Origin: Microbacterium flavum
Lineage (GTDB): Bacteria; Actinomycetota; Actinomycetes; Actinomycetales; Microbacteriaceae
Length of the DNA stretch: 64,000 nucleotides
Assembly (NCBI RefSeq): GCF_018717645.1
Contig: NZ_JAFLHG010000001.1
Location: 62,001-126,000 of the forward strand
Reading direction: 5' to 3'
A model generated the notes under the pieces. The model ran no database searches, was not told the DNA's origin, and saw nothing but the letters and a program-made list of their open reading frames with translations. Each line of letters begins with the position of its first letter. Within the stretch, counting starts at the first letter, position 1. The position numbers and the translations under genes are program-made. Shown here in pieces: positions 53,555-62,966 of this stretch.

Positions 53555-53767
53555 GGTATCCCAAATGTACCCAGCCATGCCGCCAAGCATCACTCCGTTC
53601 GGTGAGCATTGCTCACGCGGCGAAACGTGCGTCTTACGCCAGTGTGCTGATTTCCCGCGGAATGACGCGAATTTTGTGAAGGACGTGGCGCCCCGAAAGT
53701 TCACTGCGCCGAAATCGCAGGACACATCGTCGTAACACAAGTGCTCAATCCTGTATCCCAGATGCAA
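53555..53767. promoter_or_regulatory. Divergent control region with two related candidate operators
   Basis: The 245-base gap between the divergent cyclodeaminase-family gene and the ABC operon is visibly more AT-rich than its surroundings. It contains GGTATCCCAAATGTACC (53555-53571) and TGTATCCCAGATGCAA (53752-53767), which share the core GTATCCCARATGYA and partial dyad symmetry. One lies next to each divergent start. They are candidate sites for the nearby GntR/FCD regulator. AGGAGG at about 53776 is the ribosome site of the first permease gene. Confidence 0.5.
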
Positions 53768-53785
53768 TCCCGATAGGAGGCGAAC

Positions 53786-54712
53786 ATGGGGAGACTGGTC
53801 GCACGACGACTCACCCAGGCCCTGGCCACGATCTTCGTGGTCGTGACGATCGCTTTCGCTCTCGGCCGCCTGAGCGGCAGCCCGGCCGCCCTCCTCCTCG
53901 GCGACAACGCATCGCGGGAGCAGATCGACGCGCTCAACGCGAGCCTGGGGTTCGATCAGCCGCTGTGGAAGCAGTACATCGACTACCTCGTCGGGATCGT
54001 CACCCGCGGTGATTTCGGAGACTCCTACCGCCAGCGCGGCGTCCCCTCGATGCAGCTCGTGCTCGAGCGAGTTCCCGCGTCCCTGCATCTCGGCGCCGTC
54101 GGCCTGGTCGCGGGCGTGCTGCTCGCCGGAGTGGCCGCGGTCGCCGTGCACCTCACGCGCAGCAGCGGCCTGCGCACGGCGCTGCTGACCGTGGGGTCGG
54201 CACGCCAAGCCGTCCCCGACTTCTTCTTCGGCCTCCTGCTCGTTCTGGTCTTCTCGGTCGCGCTGGGGCTGCTGCCGTCGCTGGGGAACCGCGATCCGCT
54301 CGCGATCGTCATGCCCGCGGCCACGATCGCCACGGCGCAGTTCGTCGTCTATCTGCGCCTGCTGGACAACTCCCTGGGCGAGCAGTCCCGCCTCGACTAC
54401 TCCCGCACGGCCTACGCCCGCGGAGAGAGTCGCTTCAGCGTCGTGGTGTCCGAGCTGCTGCCCAATGCGCTCCTCCCCGTCCTGACGATCGCCGGCATCA
54501 GCCTCGGCTCCTTCCTCGGCGGCCTCGTGATCGTCGAGAACGTGTTCGCCTGGCCCGGACTCGGCCAGCTGATGCTGAGCGCGGTCTACGCCCGCGACTT
54601 CCCCGTCGTGCAGTCCGGACTCATCGTCGTCGCCGCCCTGTTCATCCTCTCCAACGCGCTCGTCGACGTCGTGAGCGCCCTCGTCGATCCGAGAGTGAGG
54701 CGCCTCGCATGA
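53786..54712 (+). CDS. Peptide/nickel-type ABC transporter permease (DppB-like)
   Basis: A 308-residue membrane permease, first gene of a five-gene import operon. It has about six helices and the binding-protein-dependent transport loop [25 protein letters not shown], the EAA-type contact with the ATPase. [13 protein letters not shown] is typical of DppB. A ribosome site AGGAGG lies 6 bases before ATG. The stop overlaps the next start by 4 bases. Confidence 0.93.
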   Translation: MGRLVARRLTQALATIFVVVTIAFALGRLSGSPAALLLGDNASREQIDALNASLGFDQPLWKQYIDYLVGIVTRGDFGDSYRQRGVPSMQLVLERVPASLHLGAVGLVAGVLLAGVAAVAVHLTRSSGLRTALLTVGSARQAVPDFFFGLLLVLVFSVALGLLPSLGNRDPLAIVMPAATIATAQFVVYLRLLDNSLGEQSRLDYSRTAYARGESRFSVVVSELLPNALLPVLTIAGISLGSFLGGLVIVENVFAWPGLGQLMLSAVYARDFPVVQSGLIVVAALFILSNALVDVVSALVDPRVRRLA

Positions 54713-55647
54713 CGAAGCACTCCGCCCCCTCCGCCGCGACCCTTCCGGCCGCGTCCGCCGTCACGACGCCGGTGGCTCCCGCCCCCGACACCGCGGCCAG
54801 GTTCGTGTGGCCGCGCCTGCGACCGACGGAATGGGCAGGCGTCGGCATCCTCGCCGTCGTCGCCGCGTTCATCCTGATCGTGCCGATCCTGCCGGGCAGC
54901 GACCCGTACGCCCAGGACCTCTCCGCCTCGTTCATCCGCCCGTTCACCGATGGATCCCACCTGCTGGGCACCGACATGCTGGGGCGCGACCTCGCGAGCC
55001 GACTGGCCGTCGGCGGTCAGGTCTCGTTGGGAATCGTGCTGTTCGTCGTCGCGATCAACGCGTTCGTCGGCATGGTGATGGGGATGATCGCCGGATACGC
55101 CGGCGGACGACTCGACAACCTGCTGATGGGGTGGGCGGACGTGCAGTTGGCGATGCCGATCATCCTCGTGCTCATCGCCCTCTCCGCCGCCCTCGGTCCG
55201 AACGTGTGGCTGATGATCCTCACGCTGGCAGCGACGTACTGGGTGGGGTACGCCCGCGTCGCTCGCAGCACCGCGATGTCCCTCAAGGGTCGCGACTTCG
55301 TCATCGCCCCCCGCATTCAGGGCGCGACCCCGCAGTGGATCGTGTCCACGCACATCGCGCCGCACGTCGGGGTGCAGGTCCTGATCCTCGCCTCGGCCGA
55401 CATCGGCGGGGTGCTCCTGCTGACGTCGTCCTTCGACTACCTGGGGCTCGGCGTACAGGCGCCCACACCCTCCTGGGGGCTGCTGATCAGCGAGGGCCAG
55501 AAGTACGTCCGCGAGGCACCCCACCTGGCACTGATCCCCGGCGTCGCGATCTTCCTGGTGGTGATCGGCGTCAACCTGCTCAGCCAGCGCTTCACGGCCG
55601 AGCGCGAACTCTCCACGCTCCGCCGTCGAAAGAAGGTCCGCTCATGA
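54709..55647 (+). CDS. Peptide/nickel-type ABC transporter permease (DppC-like)
   Basis: A 312-residue permease with a basic-poor N-terminal stretch of about 40 residues, then six helices. [28 protein letters not shown] and the EAA-like loop [30 protein letters not shown] are characteristic of DppC/OppC. It forms the channel with the preceding permease. ATGA overlaps join it to both neighbours. Confidence 0.93.
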   Translation: MTKHSAPSAATLPAASAVTTPVAPAPDTAARFVWPRLRPTEWAGVGILAVVAAFILIVPILPGSDPYAQDLSASFIRPFTDGSHLLGTDMLGRDLASRLAVGGQVSLGIVLFVVAINAFVGMVMGMIAGYAGGRLDNLLMGWADVQLAMPIILVLIALSAALGPNVWLMILTLAATYWVGYARVARSTAMSLKGRDFVIAPRIQGATPQWIVSTHIAPHVGVQVLILASADIGGVLLLTSSFDYLGLGVQAPTPSWGLLISEGQKYVREAPHLALIPGVAIFLVVIGVNLLSQRFTAERELSTLRRRKKVRS

Positions 55648-56657
55648 CCCGCGAGGTGCTGCTGAGGGTGGACGACCTGGTCGTCGGCACCCGTGACGGG
55701 GAGGGGCGGGAGGTACGTCTGGTCGACGGCGTCTCGTTCGAGATCGCGGAGGGTGAGGTCCTCTGCGTCGTCGGCGAGTCCGGCTCGGGCAAGAGCCTCA
55801 CCATGGCCGCCGTCCTGGGACTTCTGCCGACCGGCGTCGAGGTGCTGTCCGGGCGCGTGGAGTATCGCGGAGAGGATCTGCTGGGCGCGAGTGAACGCCG
55901 CCTGCGCGAGCTGCGGGGCCGGCGCCTCGCGATGATCTTCCAGGATCCGATGACCGCGCTCAACCCGGTGAAGCGCGTGGGCGCTCAGATCGCCCGCGCC
56001 GTCCGCCTGCACGGCGATCGCATGACCCGCGCCGAGGGAGACCGACGCGCAGCGGAGCTGCTCGCGTCGGTCGGGGTCCCGGATGCCGCTGCCCGCGCCC
56101 GCGCCTACCCGCACCAGTGGTCGGGCGGCATGCGCCAGCGGGCGGTGATCGCCGCCGCCATCGCCCACGACCCCGACCTGCTGGTCGCGGACGAGCCCAC
56201 GACGGCGCTCGATGTCACCATCCAGGCGCAGATCATGGAGCTGCTCGCCGAGGCCCGCCAGCGCACCGGCGCGGCGATGGCGCTCATCACGCACGACCTC
56301 GGGCTCGTGGCGCAGACCGCGGATCGCATCGTCATCATGTACTCGGGCCGCATCGTCGAGTCGGGCTCGGTGTGGGAGCTCTTCGACACGCCGCGCCACC
56401 CCTACACCGCGGGACTGCTCGCGAGCCTGCTCACGGCGGAGAGCGCGTCGGGGCGCGCGTACGCGATCCCGGGCTCACCCCCGCAGCCCGCCGCGCGCCC
56501 CGCAGGCTGCCCGTTCGCTCCCCGCTGCGAGCTCCCCACGAAGTCGGAGCGGTGCCGCACGGATGTGCCGGCCCTGCGCGCCATGGCCCCCGGCCACACG
56601 TCTGCGTGCCACCACGCCGACTCCGTCTCGAGCTTCGCGCAGGAGGTCACCCGATGA
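55644..56657 (+). CDS. Peptide-type ABC transporter ATP-binding protein (DppD-like)
   Basis: A 337-residue ATPase with Walker A GESGSGKS, signature WSGGMRQR, Walker [13 protein letters not shown] and the switch histidine in LITHDLG. The C-terminal extension [17 protein letters not shown] holds the cysteines typical of the oligopeptide subfamily and may bind an iron-sulfur cluster. It overlaps the flanking genes by 4 bases on each side. Confidence 0.95.
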   Translation: MTREVLLRVDDLVVGTRDGEGREVRLVDGVSFEIAEGEVLCVVGESGSGKSLTMAAVLGLLPTGVEVLSGRVEYRGEDLLGASERRLRELRGRRLAMIFQDPMTALNPVKRVGAQIARAVRLHGDRMTRAEGDRRAAELLASVGVPDAAARARAYPHQWSGGMRQRAVIAAAIAHDPDLLVADEPTTALDVTIQAQIMELLAEARQRTGAAMALITHDLGLVAQTADRIVIMYSGRIVESGSVWELFDTPRHPYTAGLLASLLTAESASGRAYAIPGSPPQPAARPAGCPFAPRCELPTKSERCRTDVPALRAMAPGHTSACHHADSVSSFAQEVTR

Positions 56658-57502
56658 GCACTTCCGAGCCCGTTCTGGAGATCGAGGACCTGCACGTGCG
56701 CTTCACCCGGCGCTCCGGATGGCGCGGCCGCCACGTCGTCGACGCCGTCGACGGGGTCTCGCTCACGCTCCACCGCGGTGAGACGCTGGGCCTCGTCGGC
56801 GAGTCAGGATGCGGCAAGTCGACGCTCGTCCGCACGGTGTTCGGACTGAACACGCCGGCATCCGGCGACATCCGCATCCTCGGCACGCGGCTCGCCGACC
56901 TGTCGGCGCTCGGGCAGCGACGCCTGCGCAACCGCGTCCAGCTCGTGTTCCAGGATCCCTACTCCTCGCTCGACCCGCGCCTGAGCGTGCACGACATCGT
57001 CGCCGAGCCCCTCACGATCGTCGGCCGCTACTCGAAGGATCGCGTCGTCGAACTGCTCGAGAGCGTCGGGATCGGCGCGGAGACCCTCCGCCGCACACCG
57101 GCGCAGTTCTCCGGCGGGCAGCGCCAGCGCATCGGCATCGCCCGCGCCCTCGCACTCGACCCGGAGGTGCTCGTCCTCGATGAGCCGGTCTCCGCGCTCG
57201 ATGTGTCGGTGCAGGCGCAGGTCATCAACCTCCTCCAGGACCTCCAGCGCGAGCGACAGCTGTCGTACCTCTTCATCGCGCACGATCTATCCGTCGTCCG
57301 CCATCTCTCCGACCGCGTCGCCGTGATGCGGCAGGGACGGATCGTCGAGATCGGCGAACGCGACCAGATCTTCGAGCGCCCGAGCCACGAGTACACCCGC
57401 ACCCTCCTGGCCGCCATCCCGATCCCCGACCCGCATCTGCGAGCGGACGCACCACCCGCACCACGCCCTGCCCTCACCCGAACGAACAGAGGAACGTCAT
57501 GA
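56654..57502 (+). CDS. Peptide-type ABC transporter ATP-binding protein (DppF-like)
   Basis: A 282-residue second ATPase with Walker A GESGCGKS, signature FSGGQRQR, Walker [13 protein letters not shown] and the switch histidine in FIAHDLSVV. It pairs with the DppD-like protein. It is shorter than typical DppF and lacks the cysteine extension, ending soon after the conserved [12 protein letters not shown]. The coupling overlap to the binding protein gene is ATGA. Confidence 0.95.
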   Translation: MSTSEPVLEIEDLHVRFTRRSGWRGRHVVDAVDGVSLTLHRGETLGLVGESGCGKSTLVRTVFGLNTPASGDIRILGTRLADLSALGQRRLRNRVQLVFQDPYSSLDPRLSVHDIVAEPLTIVGRYSKDRVVELLESVGIGAETLRRTPAQFSGGQRQRIGIARALALDPEVLVLDEPVSALDVSVQAQVINLLQDLQRERQLSYLFIAHDLSVVRHLSDRVAVMRQGRIVEIGERDQIFERPSHEYTRTLLAAIPIPDPHLRADAPPAPRPALTRTNRGTS

Positions 57503-59037
57503 CCCACCGTTCATCCCGCATCCGCCGCATGCTCGGCGCTGCGGCAGCACTCACCGGCGCCGCTCTCGTGCTCTCGGCCTGCGCCGGCGGCTCCGACGCC
57601 GGCTCCACGTCCGCGCCGCAGAACCTCACCATCGGGGTCGTGGCGGAACCCGAGAAGTCGCCCGACCCGATCATCGACGGGTCGCTCGCCGGCTACAACA
57701 TCTACTACAACCTCTTCGATCAGCTCACGGTGCTCGACGCGGACGGCGCCATCCAGCCGTCGCTGGCCACGTCGTGGACCCCGAACGACGACTTCACGCA
57801 GTGGACGTTCACACTCCGCGACGACGTGAAGTTCCAGGACGGCGAGCCGCTGACAGCCGCGGACGTGGTGTTCACCTACGAGACCGTCCTCCACACGCCC
57901 GACTCCGACAACCTCGGATACATGGACATGTTGGAGTCCGTCTCCGCACCCGACGACCACACCGTCGTCTTCGACCTCGACTCCTCCTTCTCGCCGTGGC
58001 CGTCGATCACGACGGCGCAGTCGATCGTCCCCGAGAAGGTCTACACGGCCCTCGGGTCGGAGGGTTTCGCCGCCGCCCCTGTCGGCAGCGGCCCGTTCTC
58101 GTTCGTGAGCTGGAACCGGGGCGTCGACTACGTGCTCAAGCGCAACGACGACTACTGGGGCGGGGCGCCGAAGATCGACACCCTGACGTTCCAGACCGTC
58201 TCGGACGAGGAGGCGCGTCTGAACGGCGTCATCTCAGGCAGCCTGGACGTCGCGCTCATCTCGCCGAATCAGGTGACCTCCGCCGAGGGCAGCGGCGTCG
58301 ACGTCCGGTCGCGCGCCGCCAACGGCACGACGTTCCTCGGAATCAACTCGACGGCGGGCCCCCTCGCCGACGAGCGCATCCGCCAAGCAGTGTGGCACGC
58401 CATCGACCGTGAGGCGCTGGTGAAGACCGTGTTGAGCGGACGCGCCGTCGCCAACGATCAGATCATCGCCGCGAACGTCGCGGGCTACGTGTCCGATGCG
58501 ACCGGGCCGGGGTACGACCCCGCCGCCGCGAAGGCTCTGCTCACCGCCGCCGGCTACACCGGCGAAGCGATCCCGCTCGAGTACGCGACGAGCGGACGCA
58601 TCCCGATGAGCGCCGAGGTCGCGCAGGCGATCGCGGGCTACCTCGAGGCGGTCGGCATCACGGTCACGCTGTCCGGCATGGACCAGTCGACCCTGTCCAG
58701 CCGCATCTACAGCACGGTCGACATGAAGGGGCTGTACCTGAACACGTGGGCGCCGTCGACGATGGATGGCGACATGCCGGCGACCAACCTGTTCGCCGGT
58801 GGCCAGAATGACTACGCGAAGAGCCCCGAGACGGCGGCGCTGGTGGCGAAGCAGCGCACCGTCGCGGGTGATGATCGCATCGCGGTGTTCCGTGCCCTCG
58901 CCGAGGCGAACTTCCAGGGCGCCTACATCGTGCCGCTGTTCACCCCGGAGGCGGACTACGCCGTGTCGCCGAAGGTCACGTGGACGCCCCGCGTCGACGG
59001 GCTGTTCGACCTCTCGGACGCCGCCTTCACCGGCTGA
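57499..59037 (+). CDS. ABC transporter substrate-binding lipoprotein (family 5)
   Basis: A 512-residue extracytoplasmic binding protein. A signal peptide of about 27 residues ends in LSAC (C28), the lipid site, followed by a Ser/Gly linker. The SBP_bac_5 core follows: ATSWTPNDDFTQWTFTLRDDVKFQDGEPLTAADVVF, GSGPFSFVSWNRG and FLGINSTAGPLADERIRQAVWHAIDREALV. Family members bind peptides, nickel complexes or other small molecules. The genes behind it point to a cyclic amide or ureide rather than a peptide. Confidence 0.94.
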   Translation: MTHRSSRIRRMLGAAAALTGAALVLSACAGGSDAGSTSAPQNLTIGVVAEPEKSPDPIIDGSLAGYNIYYNLFDQLTVLDADGAIQPSLATSWTPNDDFTQWTFTLRDDVKFQDGEPLTAADVVFTYETVLHTPDSDNLGYMDMLESVSAPDDHTVVFDLDSSFSPWPSITTAQSIVPEKVYTALGSEGFAAAPVGSGPFSFVSWNRGVDYVLKRNDDYWGGAPKIDTLTFQTVSDEEARLNGVISGSLDVALISPNQVTSAEGSGVDVRSRAANGTTFLGINSTAGPLADERIRQAVWHAIDREALVKTVLSGRAVANDQIIAANVAGYVSDATGPGYDPAAAKALLTAAGYTGEAIPLEYATSGRIPMSAEVAQAIAGYLEAVGITVTLSGMDQSTLSSRIYSTVDMKGLYLNTWAPSTMDGDMPATNLFAGGQNDYAKSPETAALVAKQRTVAGDDRIAVFRALAEANFQGAYIVPLFTPEADYAVSPKVTWTPRVDGLFDLSDAAFTG

Positions 59038-59047
59038 CCTCGCCCCG

Positions 59048-59084
59048 AAGGGAGGAGCGGCGCGCCAGCCCGCTCCTCCCCTTC
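59048..59084 (+). terminator. Hairpin between binding protein and amidohydrolase genes
   Basis: Inverted repeat built on aagggaggagcgg and its near-complement in cgctcctccccttc, with one bulged base. It starts 11 bases after the binding-protein stop. It lacks a T tract and could be an mRNA-stabilising hairpin or partial terminator that lowers expression of the enzymes downstream. Three copies of ggctcaccc follow. Confidence 0.55.
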
Positions 59085-59148
59085 CCTGACCCGCTCGGCT
59101 CACCCCCTCGGCTCACCCCGGGGCTCACCCTCTCGAAAGGCTCCACTC

Positions 59149-60369
59149 GTGACCCTCACGCTCCTGCACGACGTCCGACCCTGGGGAGGCGACGCCGCCG
59201 ACGTGCTCCTCGACCGGGACGGCATCCGCGAGGTCGCCGCGCCCGGCGCGATCACGGCCCCGGATGCCACCCCGGTCGACGGCGCCGGAGGCATCCTGGT
59301 CCCCTCCTTCAGCGACGTGCACGTCCACCTCGACTCGACGCGGATGGGTCTGCCGTTCCGCGCGAACACCGCGGGCGACACGCGCTGGTCGCACATCATG
59401 AACGACCGCGAGAACTGGCGGTCGGCGGAGCGCTCGGTCGCCGAACGCGCGACCTACACGCTCGGACGGATGATCTCGCAGGGTGCGACTCGGGTCCGCA
59501 GCCACGCGCAGGTGGATGCGGACTCGGGACTCGAGAAGTTCGAGGGCGTGGTCGCGGCGCGCGAGACGCACCGCGAGCGCGCCACGGTCGAGATCGTGGC
59601 GTTTCCGCAGGTGGGCATCCACCTGGAGGACGGAGTCCCCGACCTGCTGGACGTCGCCCTGCGCTCGGGGGCCGATCTGATCGGCGGCATCGATCCCTGC
59701 GAAATCGACCGTGACCCGGTGCGGCACCTCGACACGGTGTTCGAGCTCGCCGAACGCCACAGCGTCGGCGTCGACATCCACCTCCACGAGGGCGGGTCGC
59801 TGGGGCTCTTCTCCCTCGACCTGGTGCTCGAGCGCACGCGTGCACTCGGGATGAACGGGCGCGTCAGCGTGTCGCACGCCTTCTCGCTGGCAGACCGGTC
59901 TCCCGGGGTCGACCGCGCCCTCGATCAGATTGCCGAGCTCGACGTCGCGCTCACGACGATCGCCCCGAAGGGCTCGCTGTCGGTGCCGCTCGACCTGCCC
60001 ATCGAGCGGCTGCTGGAGCTCGGCATCCGCATCGGCCTCGGCATGGACGGACAGCGCGACTACTGGTCGCCGTGGGGCGATGGCGACATGCTCGAGCGCA
60101 CGTGGATGCTCGCCTACACACAGGGATTCTCCCGTGACCACCTCATCGAGGACTGCCTGGCCGTCGGCACGTGGGGCGGCGCATCGGTGATCGATCCCAC
60201 CCTGGCACGCCTGAGTCCCGGCGCGCGCCCGGGGCTCGCGGTCGGTGATCCTGCGGAGCTGGTCATCCTCCGAGGAGACACCCCGACGGCCGCCGTCATG
60301 GATCGCGATGCGGACCGCACCGTGATCCACCGGGGTCGCGTCGTCGCCAGGAACGACGAGCTGCGATGA
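59149..60369 (+). CDS. Amidohydrolase / cytosine-deaminase-like enzyme
   Basis: A 406-residue metal-dependent hydrolase of the CodA-like branch. Metal ligands are HVHLD (H58, H60), the later histidines are in RSHAQVD, DIHLHEGG and VSHAF, and the catalytic aspartate lies in GLGMDGQRDYWSPWGDGDML, close to the CodA pattern. It probably opens or deaminates a cyclic amide-like substrate; cytosine itself is not proven. GTG at 59149 follows GAAAGG. It overlaps the next gene by ATGA. Confidence 0.88.
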   Translation: MTLTLLHDVRPWGGDAADVLLDRDGIREVAAPGAITAPDATPVDGAGGILVPSFSDVHVHLDSTRMGLPFRANTAGDTRWSHIMNDRENWRSAERSVAERATYTLGRMISQGATRVRSHAQVDADSGLEKFEGVVAARETHRERATVEIVAFPQVGIHLEDGVPDLLDVALRSGADLIGGIDPCEIDRDPVRHLDTVFELAERHSVGVDIHLHEGGSLGLFSLDLVLERTRALGMNGRVSVSHAFSLADRSPGVDRALDQIAELDVALTTIAPKGSLSVPLDLPIERLLELGIRIGLGMDGQRDYWSPWGDGDMLERTWMLAYTQGFSRDHLIEDCLAVGTWGGASVIDPTLARLSPGARPGLAVGDPAELVILRGDTPTAAVMDRDADRTVIHRGRVVARNDELR

Positions 60370-61109
60370 GCACGCGGATCCTCGCGGTGAACTGCAACAC
60401 CGACGCCGCCATGACCGCCGCCATCGCGGCGATCGGTCAGTCCGCCGCCTCTGAGGGGACGACCGTCGTCGGTGTCACCCCCGCGTGGGGCCCCGCCTCA
60501 GCGGAGGGATACGTCGAGAGTCTCGTGACGGCGGCGGCCGTGATGGATGCCGTCGCCAGCCGCACCGACGCCTTCGACGCCGTCGTGATGGCCGGCTTCG
60601 GCGAGCACGGCCGGGAGGGCATGCGACAGCTCATCGCCCAGCCGGTCGTCGACATCACGGAGGCCGCGGCGTTCGCGGCGTGCCTGCTCGGCCACCGCTT
60701 CGGCGTCGTCACCACCGTGCGATCGGCCATTGCGGGAATCCACGACAGCCTGATGACCATGGGGGTGGGCGACCGGTGCGTCTCCGTGCGCGCGGCGGAC
60801 GTGCACGTCTCCGCCATCGACGCCGACGTCGCGCGCACGGCCGACGCCCTCGAGGCGACCGGACGCGCCGTCATCGGCGACGGTGCGGACGTGCTCGTGC
60901 TCGGCTGCGCCGGGTTCGCCGGGCTGGACACCGAGTTGGGGCGGCGCCTCGGTGTCCCGGTCGTCGACGGCGTCGCCGCCGCCGTCCGCTTCGCGGAGGA
61001 CCTCATCGCGCTCGGCAAACGCACCAGCACGATCGGACCCTACGCGCCCCGCTCGTCGAGCAAGCAGTGGGTCGGCCCCCCGCTCGGCTCACTGCGCCTG
61101 ATCACCTGA
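60366..61109 (+). CDS. Asp/Glu/hydantoin racemase family protein (first cysteine replaced)
   Basis: A 247-residue protein matching hydantoin racemase throughout: VNCNTDAAMT, GPASAEGYVE, VVDITEAAAFAA, VLGCAGFAG and LIALGKRTSTIGPYAP. Two catalytic cysteines are expected. The second is present (C181), but the first is glycine (G77 in VVMAGFGEHG). A one-cysteine member would not be a normal two-base racemase; in arylmalonate decarboxylase a similar loss gives a decarboxylase. The gene is coupled to the amidohydrolase. Confidence 0.88.
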   Translation: MSTRILAVNCNTDAAMTAAIAAIGQSAASEGTTVVGVTPAWGPASAEGYVESLVTAAAVMDAVASRTDAFDAVVMAGFGEHGREGMRQLIAQPVVDITEAAAFAACLLGHRFGVVTTVRSAIAGIHDSLMTMGVGDRCVSVRAADVHVSAIDADVARTADALEATGRAVIGDGADVLVLGCAGFAGLDTELGRRLGVPVVDGVAAAVRFAEDLIALGKRTSTIGPYAPRSSSKQWVGPPLGSLRLIT

Positions 61110-61151
61110 CGTCCCGCTCATACCCGAAGGCCGCCAGAGTAGGATTCGGGC

Positions 61152-62270
61152 ATGACGCTCCTCGACGGCATCACCACCCGGACCATCGCCACCGACCGTC
61201 TGACCGTGAACATCCTCGAGCGCGCGGGCGACGACCCCGCGGCATCCGGAGAGGACACGCTCGTCCTCATCCACGGCAACGTCTCCTCGAGCCTGTTCTG
61301 GCAGGAGCTGATGCAGGACCTCCCGAGCGATCTGCGGGTCATCGCGATCGACCTGCGCGGATTCGGCGGCACCGAGAGCCTGCCCGTCGACGCGACACGG
61401 GGCGTCCGGGATTTCAGTGACGACGTGCACGCGACCCTCGCGGCACTCGACATCGACGCCGCACACCTCGTCGGCTGGTCGATGGGCGGCGGCGTCGTCA
61501 TGCAGTACGCGATCGACCACCCGGACCAGACCCTCTCCCTCACCCTGCAGGCGCCGGTCTCCCCCTACGGCTTCGGCGGCACGCGTCGCGACGGCTCGCG
61601 ACTCACCGACGACGACGCGGGCTGCGGTGCGGGCGGGGCCAATCCCGACTTCGTCCAACGCCTCACCGACCGTGACACCGCGGCGGACGCCCCCACCTCG
61701 CCGCGGAACGTCTTCCGGTCGGGCTACGTCGCCCCCGACTACACGAGCGAGCACGAGGACATCTGGGTCGAGTCGATGAACACGACCTCCACCGCGACCG
61801 GGAACTACCCGGGCGACGGTGTCGACAGCACGAACTGGCCGGGCTTCGCCGCCGGCACGATCGGTGTGCTCAACACGATGGCACCGCGCTACTTCGACAC
61901 GTCGGGCATCGTCGACATCGACCGCAAGCCGCCGGTGCTGTGGGTGCACGGCACCGCGGATGCCATCGTGTCGGATGCCTCGTTCTTCGACCTCAACAAT
62001 CTCGGCGCGATCGGTGTCATCCCGGGCTGGCCCGGGGAGGAGGTCGCCCCCGCCCAGCCGATGGTGTCGCAGACCCGCGACGTCCTCGAGGCCTACCGCA
62101 CCGCCGGCGGCGACGTCGCCGAGGTCGTTCTGGAAGGTGTCGGCCACTCGCCGCATCTCGAGCGCCCGGCGGAGTTCCGCCGCGCCCTGCTCGAGCGCAT
62201 CGGCTACATCGGCCGCCCGGCCGACCCCGCGCCGCCGACCGAGGCGATCATCCTCAGCTCCTGGGACTGA
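61152..62270 (+). CDS. Alpha/beta hydrolase
   Basis: A 372-residue hydrolase with oxyanion strand LVLIHGNVSSSLFW, nucleophile elbow VGWSMGGG (S110), acid candidate in VLWVHGTADAIV and histidine in GVGHSPHLERP. An insertion of about 130 residues between the elbow and the acid forms a large lid. The substrate is unknown. It follows the racemase-family gene by 42 bases on the same strand, so it may be the last gene of the uptake-degradation unit. Confidence 0.88.
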   Translation: MTLLDGITTRTIATDRLTVNILERAGDDPAASGEDTLVLIHGNVSSSLFWQELMQDLPSDLRVIAIDLRGFGGTESLPVDATRGVRDFSDDVHATLAALDIDAAHLVGWSMGGGVVMQYAIDHPDQTLSLTLQAPVSPYGFGGTRRDGSRLTDDDAGCGAGGANPDFVQRLTDRDTAADAPTSPRNVFRSGYVAPDYTSEHEDIWVESMNTTSTATGNYPGDGVDSTNWPGFAAGTIGVLNTMAPRYFDTSGIVDIDRKPPVLWVHGTADAIVSDASFFDLNNLGAIGVIPGWPGEEVAPAQPMVSQTRDVLEAYRTAGGDVAEVVLEGVGHSPHLERPAEFRRALLERIGYIGRPADPAPPTEAIILSSWD

Positions 62271-62360
62271 ACTCCGGTCCCGGCAGCGGCGACACCACCC
62301 CTCCGGGCGCCGTGCGTCGCCGAATCGGAGGAGTCCTGGCAAGTCGCGCGCGGGTGACGG

Positions 62361-62828
62361 TCAGCGCCGCGCGTCGAAGAAGGCCCGCAGCAAGGCCTGC
62401 GCCTCGGCTTCGCGCACTCCCCCGACGACCTCCGCCCGCACCGGCAGCCGCCGGTCCCGCAGCACGTCGTAGACGGACCCCGCAGCTCCGGCCTTCTCGT
62501 CCCACGCTCCGAACACGACCCGGCCGACGCGCGCCTGGAGGATGGCGCCCGCACACATCAGGCACGGTTCGAGGGTGACCGTCAGCGTCATCCGCTCGAG
62601 ATTCCACGATCCGAGCGCCGCCGCCGCCTCCCGCAGGGCGACGATCTCCGCGTGCGCGGTGGGGTCGTGGCTCTCCTCGCGGAGGTTCCGGCCTTCACCG
62701 AGGGTCGCGCCGGCGGCATCCGTGACGACGGCCCCGACCGGGATCTCCCCCGCGTCGGATGCCTCGCCCGCGAGCACCAGCGCGCGGCGCATCGCCGCGT
62801 CGTCGGCGGGGGCGGTCGGCAGGCTCAC
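62361..62828 (-). CDS. tadA: tRNA adenosine(34) deaminase / nucleoside deaminase
   Basis: A 155-residue zinc deaminase. The zinc and proton-shuttle residues are in HAEI (H59, E61) and PCLMCAGA (C89, C92). GAWDEKAGAAGSVYDVL matches the TadA loop. It should convert A34 to inosine in tRNA-Arg(ACG). Position next to upp supports a housekeeping nucleoside role. A guanine or cytosine deaminase is less likely from the motif context. Confidence 0.9.
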   Translation of the reverse strand: MSLPTAPADDAAMRRALVLAGEASDAGEIPVGAVVTDAAGATLGEGRNLREESHDPTAHAEIVALREAAAALGSWNLERMTLTVTLEPCLMCAGAILQARVGRVVFGAWDEKAGAAGSVYDVLRDRRLPVRAEVVGGVREAEAQALLRAFFDARR

Positions 62829-62939
62829 TGCTCCAGCGTAGGGGCGGCGCGCGGATCGCCCGGGTGGCGGGAGCGGATGGCGGCGCTCTCGGTCCTCGCA
62901 CGCGGCGAACCTGCCTAGACTCTGCCTCCAGGAGGAGCC

Positions 62940-62966
62940 GTGGATGACCTGCGCAGGAGCTCGTGA
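62940..62966 (+). other. Possible 8-codon leader ORF
   Basis: A strong ribosome site AGGAGGAGCC stands directly before GTG at 62940, which opens an 8-codon frame ending TGA at 62964-62966. That stop overlaps GTG at 62963, the likely start of the next gene, as GTGA. The gene itself has only a tight AGGAG upstream. Either translation of the small protein is coupled to this leader or the true start has been altered by a small indel. Confidence 0.4.
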
